From contig NZ_FCOG02000015.1 in the NCBI RefSeq assembly GCF_001544975.2, forward strand, positions 1 through 64,000: DNA of 64,000 nucleotides. Direction: 5' to 3'. The notes beneath the pieces are model-generated. The model searched no databases. It was not told where the DNA came from and was given only the letters and a program-made list of their open reading frames with translations. Both the position numbers and the translations under genes were made by a program. The stretch comes from Caballeronia arationis (GTDB lineage: Bacteria; Pseudomonadota; Gammaproteobacteria; Burkholderiales; Burkholderiaceae). Positions 41,457-50,578 of the stretch are shown one piece after another; position 1 is the first letter of the stretch, and every line of letters begins with the position of its first letter.

Positions 41457-41524
41457 GGCAAAACCGGAGCAATCCGGCGACGCAAAGCTAAACGGACTCC
41501 GCAAACGGGAGTCAGCCAGTTGCC
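41457..41524 (+). ncRNA. GEMM-I cyclic di-GMP riboswitch
   Basis: All elements of the GEMM-I fold appear in order. P1 is GGCAA (41457-41461) with TTGCC (41520-41524). The first hairpin is CCGGA-GCAA-TCCGG (41464-41477) with a GNRA tetraloop. The conserved core GACGCAAAGC (41479-41488) follows, then a TAAACGG receptor-like segment. The second hairpin is GACTCC/GGAGTC (41495-41500, 41508-41513). The 3' core is AGCCAGTTGCC. It lies 66 nt before the start of a secreted polysaccharide-hydrolase-like gene and opposite a GGDEF-EAL gene. Ligand binding is inferred from this consensus match. Confidence 0.85.
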
Positions 41525-41543
41525 CGGCGCGTGAGCGTCGGGC
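41522..41543 (+). promoter_or_regulatory. Alternative hairpin overlapping riboswitch P1 (putative expression platform)
   Basis: GCCCGGCGC (41522-41530), loop GTGA, GCGTCGGGC (41535-41543): a 9-bp stem with one G-T pair. Its 5' arm shares GCC with the P1 3' strand, so the two structures exclude each other. No T-run follows, so control of translation or Rho-dependent termination is more likely than intrinsic termination. Confidence 0.55.
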
Positions 41544-41590
41544 CAATCGACGGAAGTCCGCTCGAAGGACGCCCGGTCAGGAGGCAACAG

Positions 41591-42460
41591 ATGTACATCG
41601 TCCGCATGGCGGCAGCACGCGCGTTCGTGCCCGCTTCGTTTTCCGTCGCATTTCGCGATTGCTTGCAGCGCCTGCCTGCTCAGTCGCTGCGTGTCGCCTT
41701 GCTGATAACGGCGCTCTTCCTCGCAATCCCGCCGACGCAATCATTCGCAGCTACTACCGGCCTGCCGCTCGTCGTGCCCGCGTATTTCGATCCCATCGGC
41801 AAGGGCGCGGGCTTCTGGAACGATCTCGCGACGACCGCCGCGAAAGTCCCCACCATCGTGATCCTCAACCCGAACAGCGGCCCGGGCCTGCGCGAGGACC
41901 CGGCCTACACGGCCGCGATCGCAAAGGTGCGGGCGGCGGGAGGCAAGGTGATCGGCTATGTCTCGTCGTCGTACACGACGCGTTCGCTGTCCGCGGTGGT
42001 GAGCGACATCAACATGTATGTATCGCTCTACAGGATCGATGGCTTCTTCATCGACGAGATGACGTCCGACAGCGTCACGTCGCACGTCCAGTTCTACCAG
42101 TCGGTGTACAACTACATCAAGGGCTTGTCGCCGAGCTATTCGGTGATGGGCAATCCCGGCACGAGCGTGCCCGAGATTTACGCGAGCCTGCCAATCGCCG
42201 ATCAGTTCGTCGTATTCGAGGACAGCGCGAAGCGCTACGCGAGCTACGTGAGCGCGCCATGGCAGGCGCGTTATCCGAAGTCGCGCTTCGTGCATATCGT
42301 CTATGGCGTGAACGCTTCGCAGTCGTCGAAGACGATCCAGTTCGCGAACGCGCATGGCGCCGGCGGCGTGTTCGTGACCTCCACCGGATTGCCGAATCCG
42401 TACATGAATCTGCCTGCCTACTGGAACCAGGAAGTCGCCACCGCGGCGGCGATCAGGTGA
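41591..42460 (+). CDS. Secreted spherulin-4 family protein (GH135-like)
   Basis: 289 residues. A long N-terminal segment with hydrophobic core LRVALLITALFLAIP (about 33-47) ends in a probable signal-peptidase site SFA-ATT near residue 54. The mature part is a TIM-barrel of the spherulation-specific family 4: LVVPAYFDPIG, the family motif ILNPNSGPG, KVIGYVSSSYTTR and the acidic YRIDGFFIDEM, likely catalytic. Fungal Sph3 (GH135) cleaves the galactosamine-containing exopolysaccharide galactosaminogalactan; the bacterial substrate is unknown. The start follows AGGAGGCAACAG. The c-di-GMP riboswitch in its leader suggests a biofilm-matrix role. Confidence 0.8.
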   Translation: MYIVRMAAARAFVPASFSVAFRDCLQRLPAQSLRVALLITALFLAIPPTQSFAATTGLPLVVPAYFDPIGKGAGFWNDLATTAAKVPTIVILNPNSGPGLREDPAYTAAIAKVRAAGGKVIGYVSSSYTTRSLSAVVSDINMYVSLYRIDGFFIDEMTSDSVTSHVQFYQSVYNYIKGLSPSYSVMGNPGTSVPEIYASLPIADQFVVFEDSAKRYASYVSAPWQARYPKSRFVHIVYGVNASQSSKTIQFANAHGAGGVFVTSTGLPNPYMNLPAYWNQEVATAAAIR

Positions 42461-42481
42461 CGCAACACGCGGACGCGCGCC

Positions 42482-43870
42482 CTAAAAGATCTTCCCCGGA
42501 TTGAGAATGCCGAGCGGATCGAGCGCCTGCTTGATCGCCCGCATCGATTCGACGTCGGCTTCCGTGCGGCTCAGGTGCAGGAAGTGTTTCTTCTTCACGC
42601 CGATGCCGTGCTCCGCCGAAATCGAGCCGTGGAATTCGCGCGTGACGTCGTAGATTATCCGGTCGATGTCGTCGTGATCGTGCTTCGGCATGCCCGGCAC
42701 GTCCACGACGATGTGAATGTTGCCATCGCCGAGATGCCCGTAGACCAGGATCGTGGCATCCGGCCAGCGCGCGCGCAGGCGCGCTTCGCATAGCGCCGCC
42801 GCCTCGCCGACCTGCGCGATCGAAAAGCTGACGTCGTACGCGGCATGATTCGGAATGAAGCGCTGGTATTCGCCGGGGGCGTCGCGGATCGCCCAGAACG
42901 CTTGCGCGTGCGCTTCCGACGAGGCCAGCGCCGCGTCGCTCACGATGCCTTCTTCCAGCATCGTCCCGAGAAACTCCTCGAAGGCTTCGCCGTGCCGGAC
43001 CGGGTCCGCGCCGACGCTTTCCAGCAGCACGTAGAACGGATGCGGCAAGGCGAGCGGCGCGCGCAACGTGTCGAGATTGGCGATCACGGCGTCGTGATAG
43101 CCCGCCCACATCACCTCGAACGCGGAGACGCCCGGCGCGAGTCCCGCCTGCGCGCGCGTGAGCAGCGTGGTGACGGCCGCGAAGTCGGGCAAGCCGCACC
43201 ATGCCGTCGCTGTCGCCGTGGGTCTCGGCCGCAGCCGCAACACCGCACGCGTGATGACGGCGAGCGTGCCCTCGCTGCCCGTCAGCAGGTGACGAAGGTC
43301 GTAGCCGCTGTTGTTCTTGATCATCTTGTTGAGCCCGCCGACGATCGCGCCGCTCGCGAGCACGGCTTCGAGACCCAGCACCTGATCGCGCATCATCCCG
43401 TACTTGATGACGCGGTTGCCGCCCGCATTGGTCGCGAGATTGCCGCCGATCGAACAACTGCCGCGCGCGCCGAGATCGAGCGGAAAATAGAAGCCCGCCG
43501 CGCTCGCGGCTTCCTGCACCACTTGCAGCGGCGTGCCCGCTTCGACGGTCATGGTGCCCGATACTGCATCGATTTCCACGATGCGGTTCATGCGATCGAG
43601 ACTCAGCGCGACCTCGTCGCCGCGCAGGTTCGCGCCGCCGACGAGTCCCGTCAGGCCGCCTTGCGTGACGACGGGCAGCGCATGGCGCGTGCAAAGGGCG
43701 AGCGCCGCCGCGACTTCGGCCGTATCGCGCGGCCTGATCAGCGCGAGCGGGACGGCGCTCGGCAGCCCGCTCCAGTCTTCGACGCGGCGGTCGCCGAATT
43801 CCCCTGGAAGCATCACCACTTGCTCGCCGAGCGCCTCCCGCAACGCGCGCACCCCTTCGCCTGCTGCCAC
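42482..43870 (-). CDS. FAD-binding oxidase/dehydrogenase of the GlcD / D-2-hydroxyacid type
   Basis: 462 residues. The PCMH-type FAD domain (about 35-215) has VVTQGGLTGLVGGANLRGDE and GGNLATNAGGNRVIKYGMMRD; the C-terminal FAD-oxidase domain has YGHLGDGNIHIVVDVPG, SISAEHGIGVKKKHFL and DPLGILNPGKIF. Such enzymes oxidise D-2-hydroxy acids (D-lactate, glycolate, D-2-hydroxyglutarate). Translation starts at GTG 43870 after AAGGAGAC. The gene is not clearly linked to its neighbours, so the substrate is open. Confidence 0.85.
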   Translation of the reverse strand: MAAGEGVRALREALGEQVVMLPGEFGDRRVEDWSGLPSAVPLALIRPRDTAEVAAALALCTRHALPVVTQGGLTGLVGGANLRGDEVALSLDRMNRIVEIDAVSGTMTVEAGTPLQVVQEAASAAGFYFPLDLGARGSCSIGGNLATNAGGNRVIKYGMMRDQVLGLEAVLASGAIVGGLNKMIKNNSGYDLRHLLTGSEGTLAVITRAVLRLRPRPTATATAWCGLPDFAAVTTLLTRAQAGLAPGVSAFEVMWAGYHDAVIANLDTLRAPLALPHPFYVLLESVGADPVRHGEAFEEFLGTMLEEGIVSDAALASSEAHAQAFWAIRDAPGEYQRFIPNHAAYDVSFSIAQVGEAAALCEARLRARWPDATILVYGHLGDGNIHIVVDVPGMPKHDHDDIDRIIYDVTREFHGSISAEHGIGVKKKHFLHLSRTEADVESMRAIKQALDPLGILNPGKIF

Positions 43871-43921
43871 GAAAAGTCTCCTTGTATCGTTATCTCGATT
43901 GCGGCGTTCATCATAAACACA

Positions 43922-44902
43922 TCAGACGAAGCCCGCGATCGCATGCGGCTCATACGGCGCTTCGAGGCGCGCGATTTCGTCGGCCGACAGATCGAGCGAC
44001 AGCGCCGCGACCGCATCGGTCAGGTGCGCGGGCTTCGATGCGCCGACGATCGGCGTCGTCACCGCCGCCTTCTGCGCGACCCATGCAAGCGCGACCTGCG
44101 CGCGCGGCACGCCGCGTTCCGCCGCAATGGCGGCCACCGCTTCGATCACCGCGCGGTCCGCTTCGAGCGAACGCTCGTAGAGGCCGCTGCCGAAGTTGTC
44201 GGTTCGCTGCCGTTCGCTCGACTCGTTCCAGTCGCGTGTCAGGCGACCGCGCGCGAGCGGACTCCACGGCATCACGCCGATGCCCATGTCCTCGCAAAGC
44301 GGCAGCATCTCGCGCTCTTCCTCGCGATACAGCAGGTTCAGGTGATTCTGCATCGTGACGAACGGCGTGAAGCCTCGTTCGCGCGCGGTGTAGAGCGCCT
44401 TGCTGAACTGCCACGCATACATCGACGACGCGCCGATATAGCGCGCCTTGCCCGCCTTCACGACATCATGGAGCGCTTCGAGCGTTTCCTCGATCGGCGT
44501 GTGATAGTCCCAGCGGTGGATCTGGTAAAGATCGACGTAATCGGTGCCGAGGCGGCGCAGGCTGTTGTCGATTTCGCTGAAAATCGCCTTGCGCGAAAGT
44601 CCCGCGCCGTTCGGCCCCGGGCGCATGCGGTTGAACACCTTCGTCGCGATCACGAGGTCGTCGCGCTTCGCGAAATCGCGCAGCGCCCGTCCGACGATTT
44701 CCTCCGACGTGCCATCCGAATAGGTATTGGCGGTATCGAAGAAATTGATTCCGGCTTCGAGCGCCTGCCGGACCAGCGGACGGCTCTGGTCTTCATCGAG
44801 CGTCCACGGATGCGTGCCGCGCGAAGGCACGCCGTAAGTCATGCAGCCAAGACACAGGCGCGAGACGTCGAGTCCCGTCGAACCGAGTTTCACATACTCC
44901 AT
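43922..44902 (-). CDS. Aldo/keto reductase
   Basis: 326 residues, (beta/alpha)8 NADPH-dependent reductase. The catalytic tetrad is visible in FFDTANTYSDGTSEEIVGRAL (Asp and Tyr; split FFDTANTYSDG), the lysine in LVIATKVFNRM and the histidine in DLYQIHRWDYHTPIEETL. The C-terminal TTPIVGASKPAHL binds the cofactor phosphate. The protein resembles the YajO/AKR12-14 type (YVKLGSTGLDVSRLCLGCMT). The start follows AAGGAGCAGACCC. It is transcribed toward the FAD oxidase gene 51 bp away; a common pathway is possible but not shown. Confidence 0.88.
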   Translation of the reverse strand: MEYVKLGSTGLDVSRLCLGCMTYGVPSRGTHPWTLDEDQSRPLVRQALEAGINFFDTANTYSDGTSEEIVGRALRDFAKRDDLVIATKVFNRMRPGPNGAGLSRKAIFSEIDNSLRRLGTDYVDLYQIHRWDYHTPIEETLEALHDVVKAGKARYIGASSMYAWQFSKALYTARERGFTPFVTMQNHLNLLYREEEREMLPLCEDMGIGVMPWSPLARGRLTRDWNESSERQRTDNFGSGLYERSLEADRAVIEAVAAIAAERGVPRAQVALAWVAQKAAVTTPIVGASKPAHLTDAVAALSLDLSADEIARLEAPYEPHAIAGFV

Positions 44903-45090
44903 GGGTCTGCTCCTTGATTGAAAGGTTGCCGGTGTCTGCCTGTGACCGGTTCGGACGGCGCGCCGTTCCCGGACGTGGCTTTTCGCATGGCAACTGAAAG
45001 CGACGCGCCGCCGCTTCGGGTCAGTCGTCTAAAGTTACGGACCCGGCGGCCGATAGTCCGTTGATCGCCTTTCCACTTCCCACGCACGCA

Positions 45091-46395
45091 ATGAGCCACG
45101 CCGAATCACGACCAGGTCACGAACCCGATGACGCCGACCGGCCGCGCCTGAGCCGCGCCATCGTCGCGACGGTCATCGGCAACGGCTTCGTCGCGTACGA
45201 CTTCACGGTGTACAGCTTTTCGGCAGCCATCATCGGGCGGCTCTTCTTTCCTTCGCACGACGCCGCTTCGTCGCTCCTGCTCTCGCTCGCGACCTTCGGC
45301 GCGGGTTTCGTCATGCGCCCGCTCGGCGCGCTCCTGATCGGCCGCGTCGCCGACAGCCGGGGCCGGCGCGCCGGCATGACGCTGTCGATCGCGCTCATGA
45401 CCGTCGGGACGTGGCTGATCGCCTGCCTGCCGACGCCCGCGACCATCGGCTGGGCCGCGACCGTCCTGATGGTGCTCGCAAGACTGCTGCAGGGGCTGGC
45501 CGCGGGCGGCGAGATCGGGCCGGCGTCGGCGTCGCTGATGGAATCGGTCGCCTATGGCCGGCGCTGCTTCGTCGTCAGCTGGCGCGGCGCGAGCCAGGGT
45601 GCGGCCGCGTGCGCGGCGGCGCTCGTCGGTGCCTCGACGACGGCGCTCCTTTCTCCCGCCGCGATGCACGACTGGGGCTGGCGCATTCCGTTCATGCTCG
45701 GCGGACTGATCGGCCCGGTCGGCTGGTATCTGCGGCGGCGCCTGCCCGCCACGCCCGTGGCCCGCCGCGCGCGCGCGCCGCTCGCGCACGTCGTGCGGGA
45801 AGACGGCCGCGCGCTCGCCTGTGGCGTCCTGATGATGGCCGCGCCTTCGGTGAGCATCTACGTCGCCGTGTTCTACATGCCGAGCTACCTCGTGCACACG
45901 CTGCACCGCCCGCCGGCGATCAGCCTTTTCACGTCGTCGCTCTCCGGCCTCGTCATTCTCGTGACGACGCCGCTCGTCGCCCATTTCGCCGACCGGCTCG
46001 CGAGCCGCAAGACGCTGCAGTACGCATCGCTCTGTGCGGCGCTGCTGACGGCGTATCCGGCATTCCTCGCGCTCACGCACGGCGCGGCCGATTTCGTCGC
46101 GCTCGCCGTCATCACGGCCTATGTCGCGATCGCCGTGAACAATGCGGGCGCCAGCTCCGTCCTGATGCTGGAAGCATTTCCGAAGCACCGGCGCGCGGCG
46201 GCGCTCTCGGTGATCTACGCGGTCGGCGTGGTCGTGTTCGGTGGATTTTCGCCACTGATCGTCGCGTGGCTGATCGACCTCACCGGCAATCCGATGACCC
46301 CCGCCTGGTATCTGCTCGCCGCGACCTGCGTGACGCTCGTCGGGTTGCGACGCTTTCCGGAACGCGCTTCAGACGAAGGGTCCGCTTGCGCGTGA
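45091..46395 (+). CDS. MFS transporter of the metabolite:H+ symporter type
   Basis: 434 residues with about twelve membrane segments. VAYDFTVYSFSAAIIGRLFF replaces the usual EWYDFxLYG opening, and RVADSRGRRAGMTLSIALM is the loop-2 motif; ARLLQGLAAGGEIGPASASL is typical of the MHS group. The start at 45091 (MSHAESRPGH) was chosen over a TTG at 45061. Its 3' end overlaps the convergent AraC gene by 27 bp. The substrate is not evident. Confidence 0.8.
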   Translation: MSHAESRPGHEPDDADRPRLSRAIVATVIGNGFVAYDFTVYSFSAAIIGRLFFPSHDAASSLLLSLATFGAGFVMRPLGALLIGRVADSRGRRAGMTLSIALMTVGTWLIACLPTPATIGWAATVLMVLARLLQGLAAGGEIGPASASLMESVAYGRRCFVVSWRGASQGAAACAAALVGASTTALLSPAAMHDWGWRIPFMLGGLIGPVGWYLRRRLPATPVARRARAPLAHVVREDGRALACGVLMMAAPSVSIYVAVFYMPSYLVHTLHRPPAISLFTSSLSGLVILVTTPLVAHFADRLASRKTLQYASLCAALLTAYPAFLALTHGAADFVALAVITAYVAIAVNNAGASSVLMLEAFPKHRRAAALSVIYAVGVVVFGGFSPLIVAWLIDLTGNPMTPAWYLLAATCVTLVGLRRFPERASDEGSACA

Positions 46396-47430
46396 CACGC
46401 GCGAGGCGGCGTCGCGCTGCAGGTCGAGCGCGCGCAGACGCGCGTCCTGCGGACTCATGTCGAAGGCACGGCGAAACGCGCGCGTGAAATCCGACGCGCT
46501 CTTGAAGCCGAGCCCGTAGGCGATGTCGGTCACCTGAAGATGCGGAAAGCGCACGAGTTCGTCGGCCGCCTCGCGCAGCCGTCGATGACGGATATACGCG
46601 CCGAGGCCGCCTTCGTGCTCGAACCAGCGGTAGAGCGTCGCGCGCTTGAGTCCCAGCGCTTCGACCACCCGCATCGGCGTGAGATCGCCCTGATGCAGGT
46701 TCGCGTCGATGAAGCGTCTCACCTGCCCCATCACCGCGCTCTGTACAGCCGCGCGGCCCGTGCCCGTCAGTTTCGACTCGTGGCGAAACGCCGCGATCAG
46801 GAGTTGCGCGCCCGCATCGAGCGTGCCGATGGCATCGGTGGCGCCGAGGCCCGGCAGTTCGGGAGCCGTCGCGCCGAAATGATCCAAAACCAGTTGCGCG
46901 AGCGGCGTTTCGTACGGCACGACGCGGCCGTGCAACGCGTCGCCGTCGCCGAGTCCCGCTTCGACGATCGCGCGCGGCACGAACAGCGTCAGCACGCGGC
47001 ACGCCGGACGGTCCACGCGAAAAGGCTGGTTCATGTCGAACGCGACGATGCCCCGCACCGACCCCGGCGCGCTGCGCTTGCGGCTCACGCCGCTCACGTC
47101 ACCGACTTCGCCCTCGGCGTACACGTGAAACACGAAATCGCGGCGCGTGTCGGCGGAAACGCGCGCGACCGAGCGCTCCAGGCGCATCGCATCGGTACGC
47201 GCATCTGTGAAGACCAGACCGCCGACCGAATGCAGGTCGATGTTCGCGCCGAAACCGTCCGCGAGCTGCGTCTTCTGCGGCGGGACGTCGACGACGTGGC
47301 CCACCCGCGCGCGCCACGCGAGCAACTGCTCGGCGGCAGGCAGCGGGCGCGTGCTGAAGCGGCTCGACACGATGCCGGAATGCGGCGCGTCGTCGCGGGC
47401 GGGCCGGTCGGCGTTCGGACTCGAAGTCAT
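46369..47430 (-). CDS. AraC family transcriptional regulator
   Basis: 353 residues. The N-terminal ~200 residues resemble the AraC-binding-like domain of effector-sensing members (RRDFVFHVYAEGEVGDVSG). The C-terminal double helix-turn-helix (about 235-340) has LTPMRVVEALGLKRATLYRW and VTDIAYGLGFKSASDFTRAF. It is convergent with the MHS transporter, overlapping its end by 27 bp. Target unknown. Confidence 0.85.
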   Translation of the reverse strand: MTSSPNADRPARDDAPHSGIVSSRFSTRPLPAAEQLLAWRARVGHVVDVPPQKTQLADGFGANIDLHSVGGLVFTDARTDAMRLERSVARVSADTRRDFVFHVYAEGEVGDVSGVSRKRSAPGSVRGIVAFDMNQPFRVDRPACRVLTLFVPRAIVEAGLGDGDALHGRVVPYETPLAQLVLDHFGATAPELPGLGATDAIGTLDAGAQLLIAAFRHESKLTGTGRAAVQSAVMGQVRRFIDANLHQGDLTPMRVVEALGLKRATLYRWFEHEGGLGAYIRHRRLREAADELVRFPHLQVTDIAYGLGFKSASDFTRAFRRAFDMSPQDARLRALDLQRDAASRVSRASGPFV

Positions 47431-47665
47431 AGGCGGTGGTTGAGGCGGCGGCGCGCAGTCATCACAGGAGCGGGGGCGGTCGTCGCAATTTTTCTTCTGC
47501 AGATTTGAGACGCATGGTAAAGCCGGTCAAAAACAACACGTTATCTTGTTTCACCGAAGCAGGCGGTTGCGCGATTCGTGCGTGAAACGCCGGTGCTTCC
47601 ATGTTTACGGCAGCGCAACCGAGAATCAGAGCCTCCGCGCCGCGAGGATGCCAGGGCCACACGAA

Positions 47666-47953
47666 ATGAGTACCCTCAAATTCAGCCAATCCGCCGACAT
47701 CGACGGCGCGAAACTGTTGCCGTCGCATCTGGCGGACAGCGAACTCGACCACCTGGAACGCGTGATCGAATCGTTCGCGCGCTCGAACAAGCCTCACATG
47801 CTCGGCTGGCTCGACGACGGCTACTGGCAGAAGCGCGTGCGCACGCTGGCCGAGGAGAACGATCTCGTCGCGACCCAGCGCCAGCGCGTGCTGCGGCTGC
47901 TCGACCTGCTCGAACGAAAGGCCGTGCTGAGCGAGCGCAGCCGCGCCGCGTAG
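47666..47953 (+). CDS. Small hypothetical protein, charged and helical
   Basis: 95 residues, not recognised. The sequence is strongly charged and predicted helical: ADSELDHLERVIESFARSNK, then GWLDDGYWQKRVRTLAEEND, ending in leucine-rich VLRLLDLLERKAVLS, which could form a coiled coil. No signal peptide. Start chosen at MSTLKFSQS; a longer in-frame ATG at 47546 adds residues with poor coding character. It stands alone between two divergent or convergent AraC genes. Confidence 0.6.
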   Translation: MSTLKFSQSADIDGAKLLPSHLADSELDHLERVIESFARSNKPHMLGWLDDGYWQKRVRTLAEENDLVATQRQRVLRLLDLLERKAVLSERSRAA

Positions 47954-47996
47954 TTCGTCAGGCGCGAATCGCCGAAGTGCCATCGCGAGGCGGTTC

Positions 47997-49016
47997 TCAG
48001 GCGCGCACGGCGCCTGCCGGTTCGAGTGCCTGCGGCCGCGCGTTGCGCCGCGCCGCACCGGGCGCCACGCCCACGACGCGCTTGAACGCACGGCTGAACG
48101 CGGCATCGGAGTCGTAGCCGAGCCGGCTTGCCATCTCCCCCAGCGACGCATCCGTTTCCCTCAACTGCGTCAATGCCGCCTGCATTTTCCAGCGCACCGC
48201 GTACCGCATCGCCGGCTCGCCGACCAGTTGCGTAAAGCGCGCGGAAAACGCCGAGCGAGACATGCCGAGCGCGTCCGCGAGCGTCGCCACCGTCCAGTTG
48301 CGTTCCGGATTGCGATGGATCATCGCAAGGGCGCGGCCGATCTGCCGGTCGCGCAGCGCGCCGAGCCAGCCCGTCTGCGCCGCCGGTGCATGCGCGATCC
48401 AGGCGCGCACGGCCTGGATGACGAGAATGTCGGCGAGACGCGTGATCACCGCTTCCCCGCCCGCGTTCGGCTGCTGCGCCTCGGCGGCGATGAAGCGCAG
48501 CGTGCTCTGTATCCACTCGATTTCGGGCGACTGCCACGTGTCGACGCGAATCAGCTTCGGCAGCAAGCCGATCAGCCGCTGCGCGGCCGGGTGATCGAAA
48601 TGCACGACGGCACAGATCATCGTCGTGGGCGCGCCGCCTTCTCCGTGACGAAGAATCTCGTAGCGACTGCTGACGGTCTCGCGAGGCAGGTCGAAGAGCT
48701 TCGCTGCCGCGACGCCCGGCTCGTTCGCCAGCCGGTGTCCGGCGCCATGCGGCACGAGCGCGAGGTCACCCGGGCGCAGCAGGCAGGGCTCGACGCCATC
48801 GACTTCGAGCACGCACTGGCCGGCCGTGACCACATGAAACATCAGGCAATCCTCGAACGCCGGAAGCTCCAGCGCCCACGGCGCCGAGAATTCCGACCGG
48901 CAATAGAAGGTGCCGCTCATGCGCAGAAAGTGCAGCGCTTCGCCGAGCGGGTCCGTCGAGGCAGGGATTGCGTTCATGCCACCGAGTGTACGTCCGAACA
49001 GCGCTTCGTCCATCAT
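47997..49016 (-). CDS. AraC family regulator with N-terminal cupin domain
   Basis: 339 residues. The N-terminal AraC-type cupin (about 30-170) has LEVDGVEPCLLRPGDLALVP; the C-terminal helix-turn-helix region has WTVATLADALGMSRSAFSAR and LGEMASRLGYDSDAAFSRAF. This type often controls an adjacent oxidoreductase. It is divergent from the NmrA-like gene 117 bp away, its likely target. Two starts are possible: ATG 49016 (used) or ATG 48977; neither has a strong ribosome site. Confidence 0.85.
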   Translation of the reverse strand: MMDEALFGRTLGGMNAIPASTDPLGEALHFLRMSGTFYCRSEFSAPWALELPAFEDCLMFHVVTAGQCVLEVDGVEPCLLRPGDLALVPHGAGHRLANEPGVAAAKLFDLPRETVSSRYEILRHGEGGAPTTMICAVVHFDHPAAQRLIGLLPKLIRVDTWQSPEIEWIQSTLRFIAAEAQQPNAGGEAVITRLADILVIQAVRAWIAHAPAAQTGWLGALRDRQIGRALAMIHRNPERNWTVATLADALGMSRSAFSARFTQLVGEPAMRYAVRWKMQAALTQLRETDASLGEMASRLGYDSDAAFSRAFKRVVGVAPGAARRNARPQALEPAGAVRA

Positions 49017-49133
49017 CTTGGATGAATGAGCATTAAAACCGGCTTATTGGAGATTGTTCGTCCAATAACCGAAGTCTATTCTGGAATCACGGTCGCCGCG
49101 CGGTGCGGCGACCACGACAGGAAGACATCGACG

Positions 49134-49964
49134 ATGAACCCGAAAACCATTCTCGTGCTGGGCAGCACCGGCAAGACCGGCCGCCGTGTGGCGCAACGGC
49201 TCGCGGCGCTCGATCTGCCCGTCCGACACGGCTCCCGATCCGGCTCGCCTCCCTTTCACTGGGACGCGCCCGAAACATGGGCGCCGGCGCTACGGGGCGT
49301 CGGAGCGGCGTACGTGTCGTATTTCCCCGACCTGGCCGCCGCCGGCGCCACGGATGCGATCCAGTCGTTCACCGATCTGGCGGTTAAAAGCGGCGTGCGG
49401 CGCCTCGTGCTGCTCTCGGGCCGAAGCGAAATCGAAGCGGAACAGTGCGAAGAGATCGTGCGCCAATCGGGCGTCGAATGGACGCTCGTGCGCGCAAGCT
49501 GGTTTGCGCAGAACTTCAGCGAAACGCATTTTCTGGAACCGATCCTCGCCGGAGAGCTTGCGCTGCCGGTCGCGGACATCGGAGAGCCCTTTGTCGACGT
49601 CGACGATATCGCCGACGTCGCCGTTGCTGCGCTCACGGAAGAGGGTCACGTGGGCCGCCTCTATGAACTGACCGGCCCGCGCCTGCTGACGTTCGCCGAA
49701 GCGGTCGCGGAGATTGCTCGGGCAAGCGGACGCCCGATCCGCTTCGCCCGAGTCCCGATGGAGGATTACGTCGCGGCGCTCGACGCGGCCGGCCTTCCGC
49801 CGGACATGATCGACCTGATCCGTTATCTGTTCACGGAGGTCCTGGACGGCCGCAACGCCTGCGTGACCGACGGCGTCAGCCGGGCGCTCGGGCGGCCCGC
49901 TCGCGATTTTGGCGAATACGCGCGGAAGACGGCGGCGACGGGCGTCTGGGACGCCGCGCGGTGA
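49134..49964 (+). CDS. NAD(P)-binding NmrA-like / short-chain reductase protein
   Basis: 276 residues with an atypical SDR Rossmann fold: ILVLGSTGKTGRRVAQRLAA at the N-terminus, GVGAAYVSYFPDLA, LVLLSGRSEIEAEQ, and WTLVRASWFAQNFSETHFL. These NmrA/QorB-like proteins bind NAD(P) and may reduce quinones or act as redox sensors. It is divergent from an AraC regulator, a pairing common for such proteins. The substrate is not predictable. Confidence 0.82.
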   Translation: MNPKTILVLGSTGKTGRRVAQRLAALDLPVRHGSRSGSPPFHWDAPETWAPALRGVGAAYVSYFPDLAAAGATDAIQSFTDLAVKSGVRRLVLLSGRSEIEAEQCEEIVRQSGVEWTLVRASWFAQNFSETHFLEPILAGELALPVADIGEPFVDVDDIADVAVAALTEEGHVGRLYELTGPRLLTFAEAVAEIARASGRPIRFARVPMEDYVAALDAAGLPPDMIDLIRYLFTEVLDGRNACVTDGVSRALGRPARDFGEYARKTAATGVWDAAR

Positions 49965-50209
49965 CGCGATGCTGGCTTGCGATTGCCGGTTCCGCGCCGC
50001 ATCGGAGCGGCTCGGAGCGGCCCGATCGATCTTCCGCCGCTGCACGCGAACCGATCGAGTGGTGTACTGTCGGACTGGGCACGGACGGCACACCAAACAA
50101 CGAGAGCGCATGCGCGTCAGCGCAACTACCAACGCCGTCCAAAAATCGGAGGATTGCCACGCGGTGGCATGTTCGGTGCTAGTTCTGCGACCATGAATGG
50201 GAGCACGCC

Positions 50210-50578
50210 ATGAGGATCGCATCTTCACATGACCTGGATCTGAAACGAATCGCCCGAGGGGCCGCAGAACAGCTCGCGGCGCTGTGGCCGAAGCCGCGCG
50301 CCGACGGGCCCGACGAGGCGCCGGGCGGCGACCCGGCCGTGGTGGGCGTCGTCGACGACTGTTATTCAGAGGCGGTCAACTTCCGCTTCGAGATGCACGG
50401 TGTGACGCACCGGGGCCTCGTGACTTACGACGCCTTGAAAATTCGCCACGGCGATGCAGGCCACGAGCCGGAAATGGCGCTCTTCTTGCAGCATGCGCAC
50501 GAGATTTGCGCGTCGGCGGCCGAGAAAGTATCGCGCGGCGATACCGAGCCGGTAGTACTCGAAACCGAAGACATCTAG
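50210..50578 (+). CDS. Small hypothetical protein
   Basis: 122 residues, family not recognised. A segment VNFRFEMHGVTHRGLVTYDA near 56-75 looks like a small beta-rich domain, followed by helical HEPEMALFLQHAHEICASAA. No signal peptide or membrane segment. A good ribosome site (GGGAG, 7 bases before the ATG) and closed frame support a real gene. It stands alone. Confidence 0.6.
   Translation: MRIASSHDLDLKRIARGAAEQLAALWPKPRADGPDEAPGGDPAVVGVVDDCYSEAVNFRFEMHGVTHRGLVTYDALKIRHGDAGHEPEMALFLQHAHEICASAAEKVSRGDTEPVVLETEDI

Larger units (their letters stand above)
41156..41590. other. 435-bp divergent leader region containing a GEMM-I riboswitch
   Basis: The left two thirds show no gene. The right third, on the plus strand, holds the riboswitch (41457-41524), an overlapping alternative hairpin (41522-41543) and the AGGAGG ribosome site at 41579-41584. 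Confidence 0.7.

Noticed and set aside
42845..44917. A 690-codon open frame on the plus strand opposite the FAD oxidase and aldo/keto reductase
   Set aside because: Shadow of two recognised genes on the other strand; arginine-rich, no family features.
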